Shown: piece after piece, positions 41,870 to 51,344 of the stretch | How positions within the stretch are numbered: the stretch's first letter is position 1 | Layout of the letters: each line of letters starts with the position of its first letter | DNA from: Verrucolacustris abundans | GTDB lineage: Bacteria > Verrucomicrobiota > Verrucomicrobiia > Methylacidiphilales > Verrucolacustridaceae | Assembly (NCBI GenBank): GCA_965194535.1 | Contig: OZ239145.1 | Location: 1,674,001 to 1,738,000 of the forward strand | Length of the DNA stretch: 64,000 nucleotides | Reading direction: 5' to 3' | The notes under the pieces: model-generated | Databases searched by the model: none | What the model saw: the letters and a program-made list of their open reading frames with translations, nothing else | What the model was told of the DNA's origin: nothing | Made by a program: the position numbers and the translations under genes

Positions 41870-43158
41870 CGCCCAACGCTCGTGTACTCAAATCCCAAGG
41901 ACTTCATTTCCGTAGGATTGAGAAGGTTTCGTCCGTCAAAGATTCGTGGGGTACGCATGGATTTTCTAATTTTGTTCCAATCCAGTAAACGATATTCTGG
42001 CCACTCTGTCGCCACAATAAGTACATCCGCCCCATCTGCTACCTGATGGGCATCCGAAACAATCTCGACCCCCTTGGGCAAAAGTTCCCGAGCTTTTTCT
42101 CCGCCCTTCGGGTCGTGACACCGTAGAATGGCCCCCTCAGACACCATACGCTTGGCCAATTCAATCGCGACACTGCAACGGACATCATCTGTGTTCGCCT
42201 TGAAGGCGAGCCCCAACTGGCCGACCTTTTTGTCTTTCATCACCCAAAGGGAATTCCGAAGTTTTTTAAGAAATCGCTCTGGAATGGATGCATTGATCTT
42301 TTCCACTTCCCTCATCAATCCAAAATCCACACCTAACTGCTCCGCAATTCGAATAAATGCGCTCACATCCTTCGGAAAGCAAGATCCTCCGTATCCCAAA
42401 CCGGCATTCAGAAAAGCTCGCCCAATTCTTGCGTCCGACCCCATCCCCTCTGCCACCTGCGTCACGTTGGCCTGACTCGCCTCACATACCGCCGCCACCA
42501 GATTGATGTAGGTGATCTTCAACGCCAAAAAGCTATTCGCTGCATGCTTGATCAATTCCGCACTATTCAAGTCGGTGATCATGATAGGCGCCTTAAAGGG
42601 CTCGTAGATTGCCTTCATCGCCGCCACGGGCCTGTCCGAAGCCACTCCGATGACAATTCGGTCGGGTTTTTGGAGATCCGCAACAGCACTGCCTTCACGA
42701 AGAAACTCAGGATTGCTCACGACGTCAAATTCCACCCCCTTGCGGCAGTAACGTCGGATCGTTTCGGTGACATGTTCACCGGTCTTCACGGGCACCGTGC
42801 TTTTGTCGACGATGATTCGATATCCGGGCAGCACTTCAGCAATTTCTCTTGCAACATGCTCCACGTAACTGAGATCGACCGATCCATCCTCTTGGGGAGG
42901 CGTAGGGACTGCGATGAAGATAACGTCGGAATCTTCCACTGCCTCTTTCGTTGAGACCGTAAATGAAAGACGCTTGAGTTGGACATTTCTGCGAATCAAC
43001 TCCTCCAAGCCTGGTTCATAGATAGGAATCCGGCCTGCCTGAAGCTCCTTAACCTTGGCCTGATTGTTGTCCACACAGATGACGGTGTGACCCGCCTCGG
43101 CCAAACAAGTTCCCGTCACCAACCCGACGTAGCCAGAACCAATGATGGATAGTTTCAT
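41866..43158 (-). CDS. ugd: UDP-glucose 6-dehydrogenase
   Basis: A 430-residue dehydrogenase of the UDP-glucose/GDP-mannose family. The NAD-binding motif IGSGYVGLVTGTCLAEAGH opens the protein, the catalytic Cys lies in GLGYGGSCFPKD, and GRNLLNPTEMKSLGFEY closes it. It oxidises UDP-glucose twice to UDP-glucuronate for surface polysaccharide or LPS. The ATG is followed by purA in a 4-base overlap. GDP-mannose dehydrogenase is the less likely alternative. Confidence 0.9.
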   Translation of the reverse strand: MKLSIIGSGYVGLVTGTCLAEAGHTVICVDNNQAKVKELQAGRIPIYEPGLEELIRRNVQLKRLSFTVSTKEAVEDSDVIFIAVPTPPQEDGSVDLSYVEHVAREIAEVLPGYRIIVDKSTVPVKTGEHVTETIRRYCRKGVEFDVVSNPEFLREGSAVADLQKPDRIVIGVASDRPVAAMKAIYEPFKAPIMITDLNSAELIKHAANSFLALKITYINLVAAVCEASQANVTQVAEGMGSDARIGRAFLNAGLGYGGSCFPKDVSAFIRIAEQLGVDFGLMREVEKINASIPERFLKKLRNSLWVMKDKKVGQLGLAFKANTDDVRCSVAIELAKRMVSEGAILRCHDPKGGEKARELLPKGVEIVSDAHQVADGADVLIVATEWPEYRLLDWNKIRKSMRTPRIFDGRNLLNPTEMKSLGFEYTSVGR

Positions 43159-43166
43159 CCGCAGAA

Positions 43167-43198
43167 CCCTAGAGGAACAACACCCCTCTCTGCTAGGG
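43167..43198 (-). terminator. Hairpin between lptD and ugd
   Basis: CCCTAG (43167-43172) and CTAGGG (43193-43198) pair around an interior containing AGG/CCT. The hairpin straddles the lptD stop. On the - strand only a short mixed tail follows, so it would be at best a weak or attenuating terminator, leaving part of transcription to enter ugd. Confidence 0.35.
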
Positions 43199-45679
43199 GG
43201 AAGTTCCTGCTGTTGGCTGATTCCCCCCTAAACCTACCCCCGAACTGTTCGGGTTTTGATTGAATCCCAAGGGAAGATCAGGAAAAGCCTTGAGAGTCAG
43301 CGTAGCTAACGCCACGAACTCGGACGGAGCACCATTATTCTGTCGATTGCCGATCTGAGCTCCTAAAATCCACGCTCCGATATCTCGATAAACTCCCACA
43401 TTCACCTGCTGAAGAAGAGAGGGGCTGACCGAATAAGTTACGCCCGCGTTGGCAAACCAGCTTTCATTCAAACGATAACTTGCAGAGCCGTTGATCAAAC
43501 TGGTCTGTGCAGCTCCCGTTGTCGTGACATCCTCGTTGTTCAAGGCGTCCAAATAGTTGAACCCACTCAAATAAGAATACCCCAGACCAAGCTCTAAGGC
43601 AGGTACAACTTGCCACCGGCTACCTAGGTTCAAAGAGTTAAACCCATTTCCACTGATCGCTGTAGTCGCTCCTACCGTACCCGTCCACCACGGCACGGGC
43701 ATGAAATTAAGAACGTTGTACAATTCAGGAATTGAAGATGGGACAGTTTCTGGTGCCTGCACCGTACTAAAGTTCAAACTCGTCAGGTCGGGCCGAATCG
43801 GCTGAAAGTCCGTATACACCTTCCAATTCGCCAGTTCATAAGGGGCTCCATCCCTTTTTGTGATCACTCGGTTCATCACTCCAGGCCGCACGATCAACAA
43901 TTTATCAATCGAGTCGATTGAATTGTAGAGAGTCGAATTCAGGGGGCGGGATTCGGTTGTATTAATGCGGTTATCGTAGCCCGCAAACTCGCTCGGACGC
44001 ACGTTCGGTTGCGGAATATAACTGGCTTGGATATAAGGCTCGAAAACGTGTCGAATTCCGTCAATTGCCCACGCTTTATTTTTGATATCATTCCATGTCG
44101 CATACGCTTTCGTGGATGCATCGAAACCAAAATTAAATACATACCGAAAAAGAGAGGTGTCGGTCAGGGGCGCGTTGTTACCAACATCAAAACCAGTACC
44201 TGAGGCGGTATTTTGCGCTACCCCATTTGTAGTTAGGTTGCTACGAGTATAAACTGTCCCACGGATTCCTGCCCGAGGCGTAAAATTCAGCCAGTTAAAA
44301 TATTGCCTAGGGTAAAGTAACTGATGGTAAGTGTCGTATCGCAAAGCAGAGTAGTCGGTTTGATTGGCGACCTGATTCCACTGAGTGCCCAAATTATCCA
44401 CGCTCGATTCGCCCTCGTATGCCAAACCTGGATTTCCATCTGGATTTTTGAGGAGATCCTCCTTGTCATAGGTTCCTGGGATAAATTGCCGCTTAAACTC
44501 GATTTTCGCTGACGGCTTCTGCTGCTGTGTCTGAAATAGATTGTTAATTTGCGTACGTGCATTAGCCGTGACTGTGAAATTGGGATCCTGATACATCACA
44601 TCCGCAAAGGTATTAGGCTGCTGATCTCGAATATATTCATCCGCAAAAAAGTCCTGCGTTACATAAGCGTCGCTTAGAACATTGACTTTGGATCGCGAAC
44701 TTAAGGAGGGCGTATCGAAGTCAGGAGCCCGGTCTTTATCGACAGGATTCCCTCCCTTCATAATTGTCGTGTTATGTTTATACGGAAAATAGTATCGCCC
44801 TCGAGGAGGTGCAGAAGCCGCAGATCGCTCGGCGTCCCCCTCATTAATTTGGTAGCCGCGATCGTTGATGTACCAACCCCGTAATGCCACCTCGGTGAGC
44901 GGATGATCCGAATTTTTCCCTGGTGTCACATAGGAAAGAGCAGCCCCACCAGCCCAACCCCTCCGGCCGTAGTAATCCAGATTGACCTCCCCTTTGACTT
45001 TATCCGTTACTGCAAATCGATAGGTCCCGAGAGCATACATTCCCAGACGAGATACCGAACCAAAACTAATATCAGGAGACGAACCCATGTCCCGCTCGTA
45101 AAGGCTGAGCTGTGGAAAGTAGAAAAAGGGCACATCTCCGAAATACCCGACAGAATTTTCTACGATCGTCTTGTCTCCAGGATAAATTGAAACTGAGGAC
45201 GCCTTTGTTTTCCATCCAGGGGTCTCGCGGTCATCCGTCGAGTAGTCCCCTCCTGCAATGTCGTAGTGACCCAACTCAGGGCTGTCGATCGACTCCCCCT
45301 CCACCATCATCTTTCCATCCAAAAAGCGGAACTTTTCCGATAACATTTTCTTGGTTCGGAAATTATAGGTCAACAGATCGCCTCGATAAATTTGCCCTAA
45401 CATGTAGAGCCGCACATTCCCCTTGGCCGTCGCCTCTTTGCTTTGCGGATTAAAGTGAACCTCGTCCGCCATCAGAACATCCCCCCCATAAGTCACCACC
45501 ACATTATCCTTAGCGTAGTAGATCCCCCCCTCATATCGATTCGCCCCATCCGATGTAATTTGTAAAGGCGGCTCAACGGACTCAGGGGCCTCCTGTGTCT
45601 GTGCTCCACCCACACCCAGTGACCCCATCCAGGTCAAAAAGGCACAGAAGATCACCTTCCATGAATTGTTTATTTGCAT
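43193..45679 (-). CDS. lptD: LPS-assembly outer membrane protein LptD
   Basis: An 828-residue LptD/OstA protein. A signal peptide (VIFCAFLTWMGSLGVGGA) is followed by the OstA beta-jellyroll (about 38-150: GGIYYAKDNVVVTYGGDVLMADEVHFNPQSKEATAKGNV), the periplasmic funnel for LPS, and then a beta-barrel to the C-terminus. The Cys pairs that bridge domains in E. coli LptD are missing, as is common outside Gammaproteobacteria. It inserts LPS into the outer leaflet with LptE, not seen here. Confidence 0.88.
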   Translation of the reverse strand: MQINNSWKVIFCAFLTWMGSLGVGGAQTQEAPESVEPPLQITSDGANRYEGGIYYAKDNVVVTYGGDVLMADEVHFNPQSKEATAKGNVRLYMLGQIYRGDLLTYNFRTKKMLSEKFRFLDGKMMVEGESIDSPELGHYDIAGGDYSTDDRETPGWKTKASSVSIYPGDKTIVENSVGYFGDVPFFYFPQLSLYERDMGSSPDISFGSVSRLGMYALGTYRFAVTDKVKGEVNLDYYGRRGWAGGAALSYVTPGKNSDHPLTEVALRGWYINDRGYQINEGDAERSAASAPPRGRYYFPYKHNTTIMKGGNPVDKDRAPDFDTPSLSSRSKVNVLSDAYVTQDFFADEYIRDQQPNTFADVMYQDPNFTVTANARTQINNLFQTQQQKPSAKIEFKRQFIPGTYDKEDLLKNPDGNPGLAYEGESSVDNLGTQWNQVANQTDYSALRYDTYHQLLYPRQYFNWLNFTPRAGIRGTVYTRSNLTTNGVAQNTASGTGFDVGNNAPLTDTSLFRYVFNFGFDASTKAYATWNDIKNKAWAIDGIRHVFEPYIQASYIPQPNVRPSEFAGYDNRINTTESRPLNSTLYNSIDSIDKLLIVRPGVMNRVITKRDGAPYELANWKVYTDFQPIRPDLTSLNFSTVQAPETVPSSIPELYNVLNFMPVPWWTGTVGATTAISGNGFNSLNLGSRWQVVPALELGLGYSYLSGFNYLDALNNEDVTTTGAAQTSLINGSASYRLNESWFANAGVTYSVSPSLLQQVNVGVYRDIGAWILGAQIGNRQNNGAPSEFVALATLTLKAFPDLPLGFNQNPNSSGVGLGGNQPTAGTSP

Positions 45680-45781
45680 AGGATTGCGTAAAAAGTTCTA
45701 GCGAAACTCCGCCTTCTGCCTAGTCAAATCCTCCCGCGCCAAAATGTTGCTTTTTTGTGGATTTAAGTACCTTTTAGATAG
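45680..45781. other. Intergenic region between nadA and lptD
   Basis: These 102 bases hold a TTGACT on the - strand about 60 bases before lptD, but no matching -10 at the right distance. No terminator with a clear stem is visible. A promoter for lptD probably lies here. Confidence 0.35.
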
Positions 45782-46750
45782 CTAGTTACGACTCCAGTCC
45801 AGCATCCTCTCAATTGGGGCTTTTGCCCTTTCAATTACCTCCCGACTCAATACAAGTTCGGGGGACATACTCTCAAGTGCCCCCACCGCCTTCGCCAAGG
45901 TATTCATCTTCATGTACCGACACTCCCCGCATGCACAGCGGTCGGTCGGTCCCGCTATAAATTGCCTATCCGGCATCTCCCGACGTAACCGGTGCAACAT
46001 TCCTTCCTCAGTCACAACTATAAAGGCCTGAGCAGGCGAATTTCTGCAGTACCCTACCATTTTCTCTGTGGAGCACACTTCATCCGCCAAGGCACGAACC
46101 GCCCTTGTGCATTCGGGATGAGCTACCACTCGGGCTTCCGGGTGCTCTTTGCGAATTCGATCAATCGACGCAGCAGTAAATTCCATATGCACATAACAGT
46201 CCCCATCCCAGAGCCTCATCTTGCGTCCCGTTCGCTGCACGACCCAATCCCCCAGATTGCGATCCGGTAAAAACAGAATCTCTCGATCTTCAGGAACCCT
46301 TCGAACAATCTTCTCCGCGTTTCCCGAGGTGCAGATCACATCACTCTGCGCCTTCACAGCCGCCGTGCAGTTCACGTACGAAACCACGTACAGCCCAGGA
46401 TTTTTCTTCCGGTACGCCTCCAACTCCTCTGCAGGACATGAATCTGCCAAAGAACACCCGGCGCCCAGATCTGGCATTAAAACCTTCTTCTCTGGATTCA
46501 CAATCTTGGCCGTTTCTGCCATGAAATGAACTCCACAAAACAGAATACAATCCCCTTTTGCCTTCTGAGCCTCGTAACTCAAGCCCAGCGAATCTCCCAC
46601 ATAGTCCGCCACCTCTTGAATCTCCTTTGGCTGATAGTTATGCGCCAACACCACCGCCTTTCGATCGCGCTTAAGATCCAGAAACTTTTGCTGTAAGGAG
46701 GTCACGGAATCACTTTGCCCCAGATCCATCTCCGTGACAAATCTCCCCAT
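45782..46750 (-). CDS. nadA: Quinolinate synthase A
   Basis: NadA of 322 residues condenses iminoaspartate with DHAP to quinolinate for NAD. The three cluster-binding Cys residues of a 4Fe-4S enzyme are visible: CGVHFMAETAKI, the Cys of YVNCTAAVKAQSDVICTSGNA, and CGECRYMKMNTL near residue 280. Substrate motifs AHNYQP and HPECTRAV are intact. No nadB or nadC lies nearby. Confidence 0.95.
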   Translation of the reverse strand: MGRFVTEMDLGQSDSVTSLQQKFLDLKRDRKAVVLAHNYQPKEIQEVADYVGDSLGLSYEAQKAKGDCILFCGVHFMAETAKIVNPEKKVLMPDLGAGCSLADSCPAEELEAYRKKNPGLYVVSYVNCTAAVKAQSDVICTSGNAEKIVRRVPEDREILFLPDRNLGDWVVQRTGRKMRLWDGDCYVHMEFTAASIDRIRKEHPEARVVAHPECTRAVRALADEVCSTEKMVGYCRNSPAQAFIVVTEEGMLHRLRREMPDRQFIAGPTDRCACGECRYMKMNTLAKAVGALESMSPELVLSREVIERAKAPIERMLDWSRN

Positions 46751-46857
46751 GTTTCAAATTCGCCCTTTTAAGCCAAGCCTGACTAAAATACAAAATAAGC
46801 CATCGGACATAGATTCAGAGGATGACAAATTACTTTCTTCTCGTTTAACCTATTCTC

Positions 46858-47010
46858 ATGGACGAAGCACACACAGGATTGGGATTGATCTTTTTACTCG
46901 CCGTATCAGCCCTCTGCGGTGGCATTGTCATTTGGTTGATCGTTACCGAGGGGATTCGTCACAATAGCATGCAAGGCCAAGATTCTTCCGAATCGAAACA
47001 CACCCACTAA
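46858..47010 (+). CDS. Small single-pass membrane protein, 50 residues
   Basis: An ATG-initiated ORF encodes a 50-residue peptide. Residues 1-8 are polar (MDEAHTGL), residues about 9-30 form a strongly hydrophobic helix (LIFLLAVSALCGGIVIWLIV), and the tail is polar with several Ser and His. The gene fills the otherwise empty gap between nadA, divergent to it, and the end of the GH57 exoprotein gene, leaving two bases between stops. No strong ribosome site is visible. Function unknown; a membrane helix in this position is more than an average random ORF would give. Confidence 0.5.
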   Translation: MDEAHTGLGLIFLLAVSALCGGIVIWLIVTEGIRHNSMQGQDSSESKHTH

Positions 47011-47012
47011 AC

Positions 47013-50000
47013 TCAAGGCATTAGGTTCACCCTTACAAAATAGGCAGCGGCATCGTCAGGCAAGGTCACCGTTTTCGTGCTCAAACCTGAGTTCGCTGTT
47101 AGAACTTCCCCCACATCCTGCCACGAGCTCGGGTTGAGCCGGGTGGTCGCCTGTAACTGATATTTTTTTCCAGAAACCGAAGACCAGGTTATCGTTATGG
47201 AATTTCCATTTCGCCCAATCGTTTTAACATTAAACGTTGAGGAAGAATCCATGGGATTCGTGCCCAACGCATACTCCTGCAAGTGGGTAAACCCGTCTCC
47301 ATCTGGATCAAGAGACGCCACGCGATTCCCCTCTCCAATTCCAAATAGAGCCCACCAACTATTATCAATCCCGTCCGTTGTCCCGCTATAGCTAAGTACC
47401 GAGGCCGAAGCGGTGATCGTCCCCGCATCCAATAACTGATGCGTGTGCGTCATCGAGCCGATATAAAGATTCCGTTCCGTGTTCGAACCCGCATTTTTAT
47501 TTTCCACCACAAGACGAGAGATCGCCCCGCCAACTGGAGCTAAAGTCCCCGAAATATTCGCGCCTCCGGTAGACAAGGTGTAGGTGTTGGCTGAAGTGAG
47601 GGCAAAGGCGAGATTCAGTCCACCCTCGGTGTAGCCAATGCCGCTTTCCCTTCCCACGATTGCATCGTTGATGCGGTAATTATTTTGTCCCCCGACAAAA
47701 TAAAAGCGGAACTTCACGTTTCCAGAGTTGTCAGTAAGAGCAAAACCGGTCTCGGCGCCGTTATCAACCCAGTTGCTGTCAAAGCGCAGAGCAAAGATGT
47801 CTCCTGCGGCCATTGGCGTGCTGAAGTTCCGTGTTGCGGTGGAGATGCCGCCACTGTTGGCCCAAAGACCAAAGCCAGCAGCTGAACCGACGCTCATGTT
47901 GGCATAGTTTGATGTCTGCGCCAAAAAGTGGCCCCCACTCCCGGAAATAGTCAGACTCCACGCTTCAAAACCCGTTCCGCCAGTCCCGCCGTTGGACCAG
48001 GATGAGTAATTGTCCGGGCTGTCCGTCAGAGTCTGCGTTGAAGACGTAGAGTAAGTTCCACTAAAAGTGACTGCGTTGGCGCCACCACCTAACCCAATGC
48101 TGGCCGTCCAATCCCAGCCGTTGGAGACGTTGCCTCCAGGAAAGGGCACCATTCCCGTGGCACCAGTGGTAGGGTTAAACCAAGTCAGACCGTTTACGAA
48201 AGCCGACCCGGCTCGACCCCGAAAGACATAGGAATTTCCAACAGCTGAGCCTGGAGCCGCCGGATTCACGATGGAGATCTGATTTGGATTGAGGGCGGCG
48301 AAGGTCGTGGTGGCGACCAATCCAGCAGAGGCAACCGAAGAGCCCGCGACATTTACCGCCTTTAAGGTGTAGGTATAGCTGTTTTCCGGCAACAAAGCGG
48401 TGTCCACATAGTTGGTGTCCTGTGGGGTAGCGACCTGGGTGCCATTGCGTAAAACAATATAAGAAGTTGCCGTGAGGGATGGAGTCCACGAGAGAGACAC
48501 CGAAGTGCTAGTGATCGCCGTGGCCTGTAAACCCGTGGGGACCGCTGGTGGAACAGTTGGAGCGGGTGCGCTGCTGACGCTAAGATTCCAATTTGCATTG
48601 TTGTTATTATCCCACAAGTTGCCACCGTTGTTGAAGACCATCGCAATCGTTGTGGCATTCGCCGGAACGGTGTAGCTGTATTTCCAAACGGCCCCATCCT
48701 TGGTCATGGCCACGCCAGGAAGTGCGGTCCAGTTTGCGCCATTATAGCCATGGTGAATGTTGACAGCGCTAGCCGTGGCCAGATTCCGTCCCGTCGGATC
48801 GTACGTGACCGTGAGCGACTGACCGGCGACCGGAGGATTTGGGCTGGTCGCAACCACCGTGCTACTGCCTCCCCCTCCACCGCCGCCGCCGCCGTTACTC
48901 TGACCGCTGTAGTCGTCGACCCAAACGTGCTGAATCTCGGATTTGGAGATGTTGCCTTTTGAGTCGGTCGCCTCGATGTAGTAATCGAGCAACTTGCTGC
49001 GGAAACCGGACAGATTCGTATCAGTAATTTTTGCGAAGTAATAGTCGGCCACGGCATCCGCCTGAACGGGCAGGAAGTAATCGATCTGGCTGTTGTCGGC
49101 GGCCGCATTCAAGGCTTCACGAGTCTTGGGCAACTCCCGCTTGCTCATGGGGATCGTCACCCACTGCCCCACTTCACTCCCGCCAGCATAGGTCTCGTTC
49201 TGGTTGCTGTTCACCGGATTGGCGCCATCCGCGTCGATGCGGATCTTGAGATTCACGTTGCCGTTGGGAATTCCGCTGAGATCGTACGCGTGGGTCCAAA
49301 TGTAGAATTCCGAGTTCATTCGCTTCAGAAAAGAGGTGTTTACCCCAGGCACATTGTTGAACCAACCAAACGTGTACGATCCCGGGTTGTAGGGGAACCG
49401 TTGGGGCTTCAGAACAGTGGGCGGAGTTCGATCGTTGTTTCGGCGGGTGGCCGTCATCCACGGACTCAATTTCTCCACCGCACGCCTCGTTGCCAAACCT
49501 GGCTTCATCTCGTCGTCGTTGCCCAAACCTCCATAGTAGTTGAAACCAGAGTCCAGCCCTTTCAAGTAAATGTGCCACGCAAGCTCCACATCGTTGGGAT
49601 TTGTCCATGTACCGTCCCAGTCATAGGGAGCCTGAATTTTCCAGGCCTGAACCGAACCACCCTCATCCCGAAGAATCTGCTCGGCCGTTTCACACCAGTT
49701 CGCTCCCGCCATGAGCGGGGCATAGCTGTAAAATTTGAGGGCAAACCCGGGAGTTTCCATGTCGATCTGGGTTCCTGGCACCGTAGTCACCCCGCGATTC
49801 GCCACCGTGGCTACTGGGGGCTCAATCCACTTCAAGAAATTGGGTGAGCCGTAACACATTTCGGGAAAGATCCACGCCCCATCCTCAATATGAGCAACAG
49901 GAATATTATTCGGTCCACCAGCGGCAACAATCGAAGCATTCACAAAGTCCTGCGGGGCACTTTGCCGATATCCCGCGGAACCCGATTGATTGAAAAACTG

Positions 50001-51116
50001 CGGGGTCGCCTCAAACCAAGAGCTAGAGCCTCCACCCCAAGCGTTGTCTCCATCGGTCGAGGGCATAACAAGAACAGGTCGGGCACGATCGGTGGCAAAG
50101 GGAGCAATTTGCCCCTGAATTTTGCTAATGCCTTCACTTGCGTAACCATAACGATAACTCAGGACATCATCGGACGGCACTGCATACATGGTCTTTTCTG
50201 CCCCGGTTTCAGGGTTCACATACTTCACACGGTGGAGCTGATAGGCGTAGGGAGCCACATTCCAAGCTGCGTTGCCGGGGTTTGGCTCGCCATACCACCA
50301 GCCATCTGTGGGAGATGGTCCAAGCTGGTCGGCTTTATTCGGAGGACTGGAAAAAATGTTGTAAGACCCCTCCGGATTCGCCTTGGTGTTATAGGTAGGA
50401 CACGTGCGGCTGATGTGATGGCTGGGCACGATGACCCACTGGTATCCCTCGTCGGCTAATACATCGATTAGATGTCGCGAGTAACCCATCTCTGTCGGGA
50501 AAAATCCCTTTGAGTGATCGCTAAGATCGCCACTGCCTCCCCAAGCTTTCCACCAAGCCTGTTTAAAAATTTGAAGCTCCTTGCGAAAGACCGATTTCGG
50601 AAGGAGTGGGGCTAGCGAATGGTGGTACGTAAACCCAACAAGATCCATGCGAGGCGAGCCGGCTGGTGTTTTCCATCCGCGCGCCTCTTTGAATCCACTA
50701 TTCCAGGACGAACCGTAACCCAACTGGTTTACCGAACCAAGTTGCCGAACATTATCGATCAGTGAACCCGAGTAACTGATGGCAAATCCAGCAGCGCTGT
50801 TCAGACCACCCAGCGAATTGCGCGGACCATTTTGGTAGGAATTCACACGATCGTTGACACCGAAAATCTCATTCAGATTGTTTTCAGGATGCTGCTTGGG
50901 GCTGAGACCACCGTAATTTTGCCCAGGCTTAAGCACGATCGAGTCCCACGCATATTGTCCCCTTTGGGTTTGGGAACCATTACTGTTCCAATCTGGCCAG
51001 TAAAGGGGTTGGTGGTTGTGCCAAAAACGACTCACGTAAACGTTTTCGTTACTGAAAGAGTTTAAAACAGGGGCGAAAAATAAAGCCAAGACAGGAAGTA
51101 AAAACCTTGTTTCCAT
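47013..51116 (-). CDS. Secreted multidomain GH57 protein with starch-binding and Fn3 domains
   Basis: A 1367-residue exoprotein from the ATG at 51116, which opens with a signal peptide (FLLPVLALFFAPVLNSF); an earlier in-frame ATG at 51173 would put an aromatic-rich segment before it. The GH57 domain (about 28-690) has HNHQP, a Glu in FFPTEMGYS (about 207) as nucleophile and Asp in STDGDNAW (about 354). After a nine-Gly linker comes a CBM25-like starch-binding domain (about 754-845), an Fn3 domain (848-935), a beta-rich unknown domain, and a calcium-repeat segment DPDGDGFTHLQEYALGTNP before a C-terminal domain ending AAYFVRV. It probably degrades extracellular alpha-glucan. Confidence 0.85.
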   Translation of the reverse strand: METRFLLPVLALFFAPVLNSFSNENVYVSRFWHNHQPLYWPDWNSNGSQTQRGQYAWDSIVLKPGQNYGGLSPKQHPENNLNEIFGVNDRVNSYQNGPRNSLGGLNSAAGFAISYSGSLIDNVRQLGSVNQLGYGSSWNSGFKEARGWKTPAGSPRMDLVGFTYHHSLAPLLPKSVFRKELQIFKQAWWKAWGGSGDLSDHSKGFFPTEMGYSRHLIDVLADEGYQWVIVPSHHISRTCPTYNTKANPEGSYNIFSSPPNKADQLGPSPTDGWWYGEPNPGNAAWNVAPYAYQLHRVKYVNPETGAEKTMYAVPSDDVLSYRYGYASEGISKIQGQIAPFATDRARPVLVMPSTDGDNAWGGGSSSWFEATPQFFNQSGSAGYRQSAPQDFVNASIVAAGGPNNIPVAHIEDGAWIFPEMCYGSPNFLKWIEPPVATVANRGVTTVPGTQIDMETPGFALKFYSYAPLMAGANWCETAEQILRDEGGSVQAWKIQAPYDWDGTWTNPNDVELAWHIYLKGLDSGFNYYGGLGNDDEMKPGLATRRAVEKLSPWMTATRRNNDRTPPTVLKPQRFPYNPGSYTFGWFNNVPGVNTSFLKRMNSEFYIWTHAYDLSGIPNGNVNLKIRIDADGANPVNSNQNETYAGGSEVGQWVTIPMSKRELPKTREALNAAADNSQIDYFLPVQADAVADYYFAKITDTNLSGFRSKLLDYYIEATDSKGNISKSEIQHVWVDDYSGQSNGGGGGGGGGSSTVVATSPNPPVAGQSLTVTYDPTGRNLATASAVNIHHGYNGANWTALPGVAMTKDGAVWKYSYTVPANATTIAMVFNNGGNLWDNNNNANWNLSVSSAPAPTVPPAVPTGLQATAITSTSVSLSWTPSLTATSYIVLRNGTQVATPQDTNYVDTALLPENSYTYTLKAVNVAGSSVASAGLVATTTFAALNPNQISIVNPAAPGSAVGNSYVFRGRAGSAFVNGLTWFNPTTGATGMVPFPGGNVSNGWDWTASIGLGGGANAVTFSGTYSTSSTQTLTDSPDNYSSWSNGGTGGTGFEAWSLTISGSGGHFLAQTSNYANMSVGSAAGFGLWANSGGISTATRNFSTPMAAGDIFALRFDSNWVDNGAETGFALTDNSGNVKFRFYFVGGQNNYRINDAIVGRESGIGYTEGGLNLAFALTSANTYTLSTGGANISGTLAPVGGAISRLVVENKNAGSNTERNLYIGSMTHTHQLLDAGTITASASVLSYSGTTDGIDNSWWALFGIGEGNRVASLDPDGDGFTHLQEYALGTNPMDSSSTFNVKTIGRNGNSITITWSSVSGKKYQLQATTRLNPSSWQDVGEVLTANSGLSTKTVTLPDDAAAYFVRVNLMP

Positions 51117-51173
51117 TAACCAAAAAGACCACACAGACCTATAGAAATCAAAAAACCATACAAAAAAGGTCAT

Positions 51174-51344
51174 TATTATTAGTCTACAAGCAAAACAGTA
51201 AATTTATAGCAGTTTTGCTGTTTAATTGAACAGTTCCAATAAAAATCCTTATCTGTGTTTCAACGCGAAAATACGTTTTTATGCTTTAAATTTAATTGAC
51301 CCCATACCACCTACTTGTAGTTTAAATCGAACACAAGGAGTAGT
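51174..51344. promoter_or_regulatory. A+T-rich divergent regulatory region with inverted repeats
   Basis: These 171 bases lie between the GH57 exoprotein and nrdR and are far more A+T-rich than the rest of the window. AGCAAAAC (51189-51196) and GTTTTGCT (51212-51219) form a perfect 8-bp inverted repeat with a 15-base spacer, close to the exoprotein start. TTGAACAGTTCCAA (51226-51239) is a second imperfect palindrome. Both look like transcription-factor sites, perhaps controlling the exoprotein. Confidence 0.5.
51296..51323 (+). promoter_or_regulatory. Candidate nrdR promoter and ribosome site
   Basis: TTGACC (51296-51301) is followed after 16 bases by TAGTTT (51318-51323). The ribosome site AAGGAG (51335-51340) stands four bases before the nrdR ATG. 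The -35 is good, the -10 moderate. No clear NrdR box is seen. Confidence 0.5.

Noticed and set aside
51117..51173. Upstream ATG for the GH57 exoprotein
   Set aside because: It would place 19 aromatic-rich residues before a normal signal peptide and lies in the A+T-rich regulatory region.
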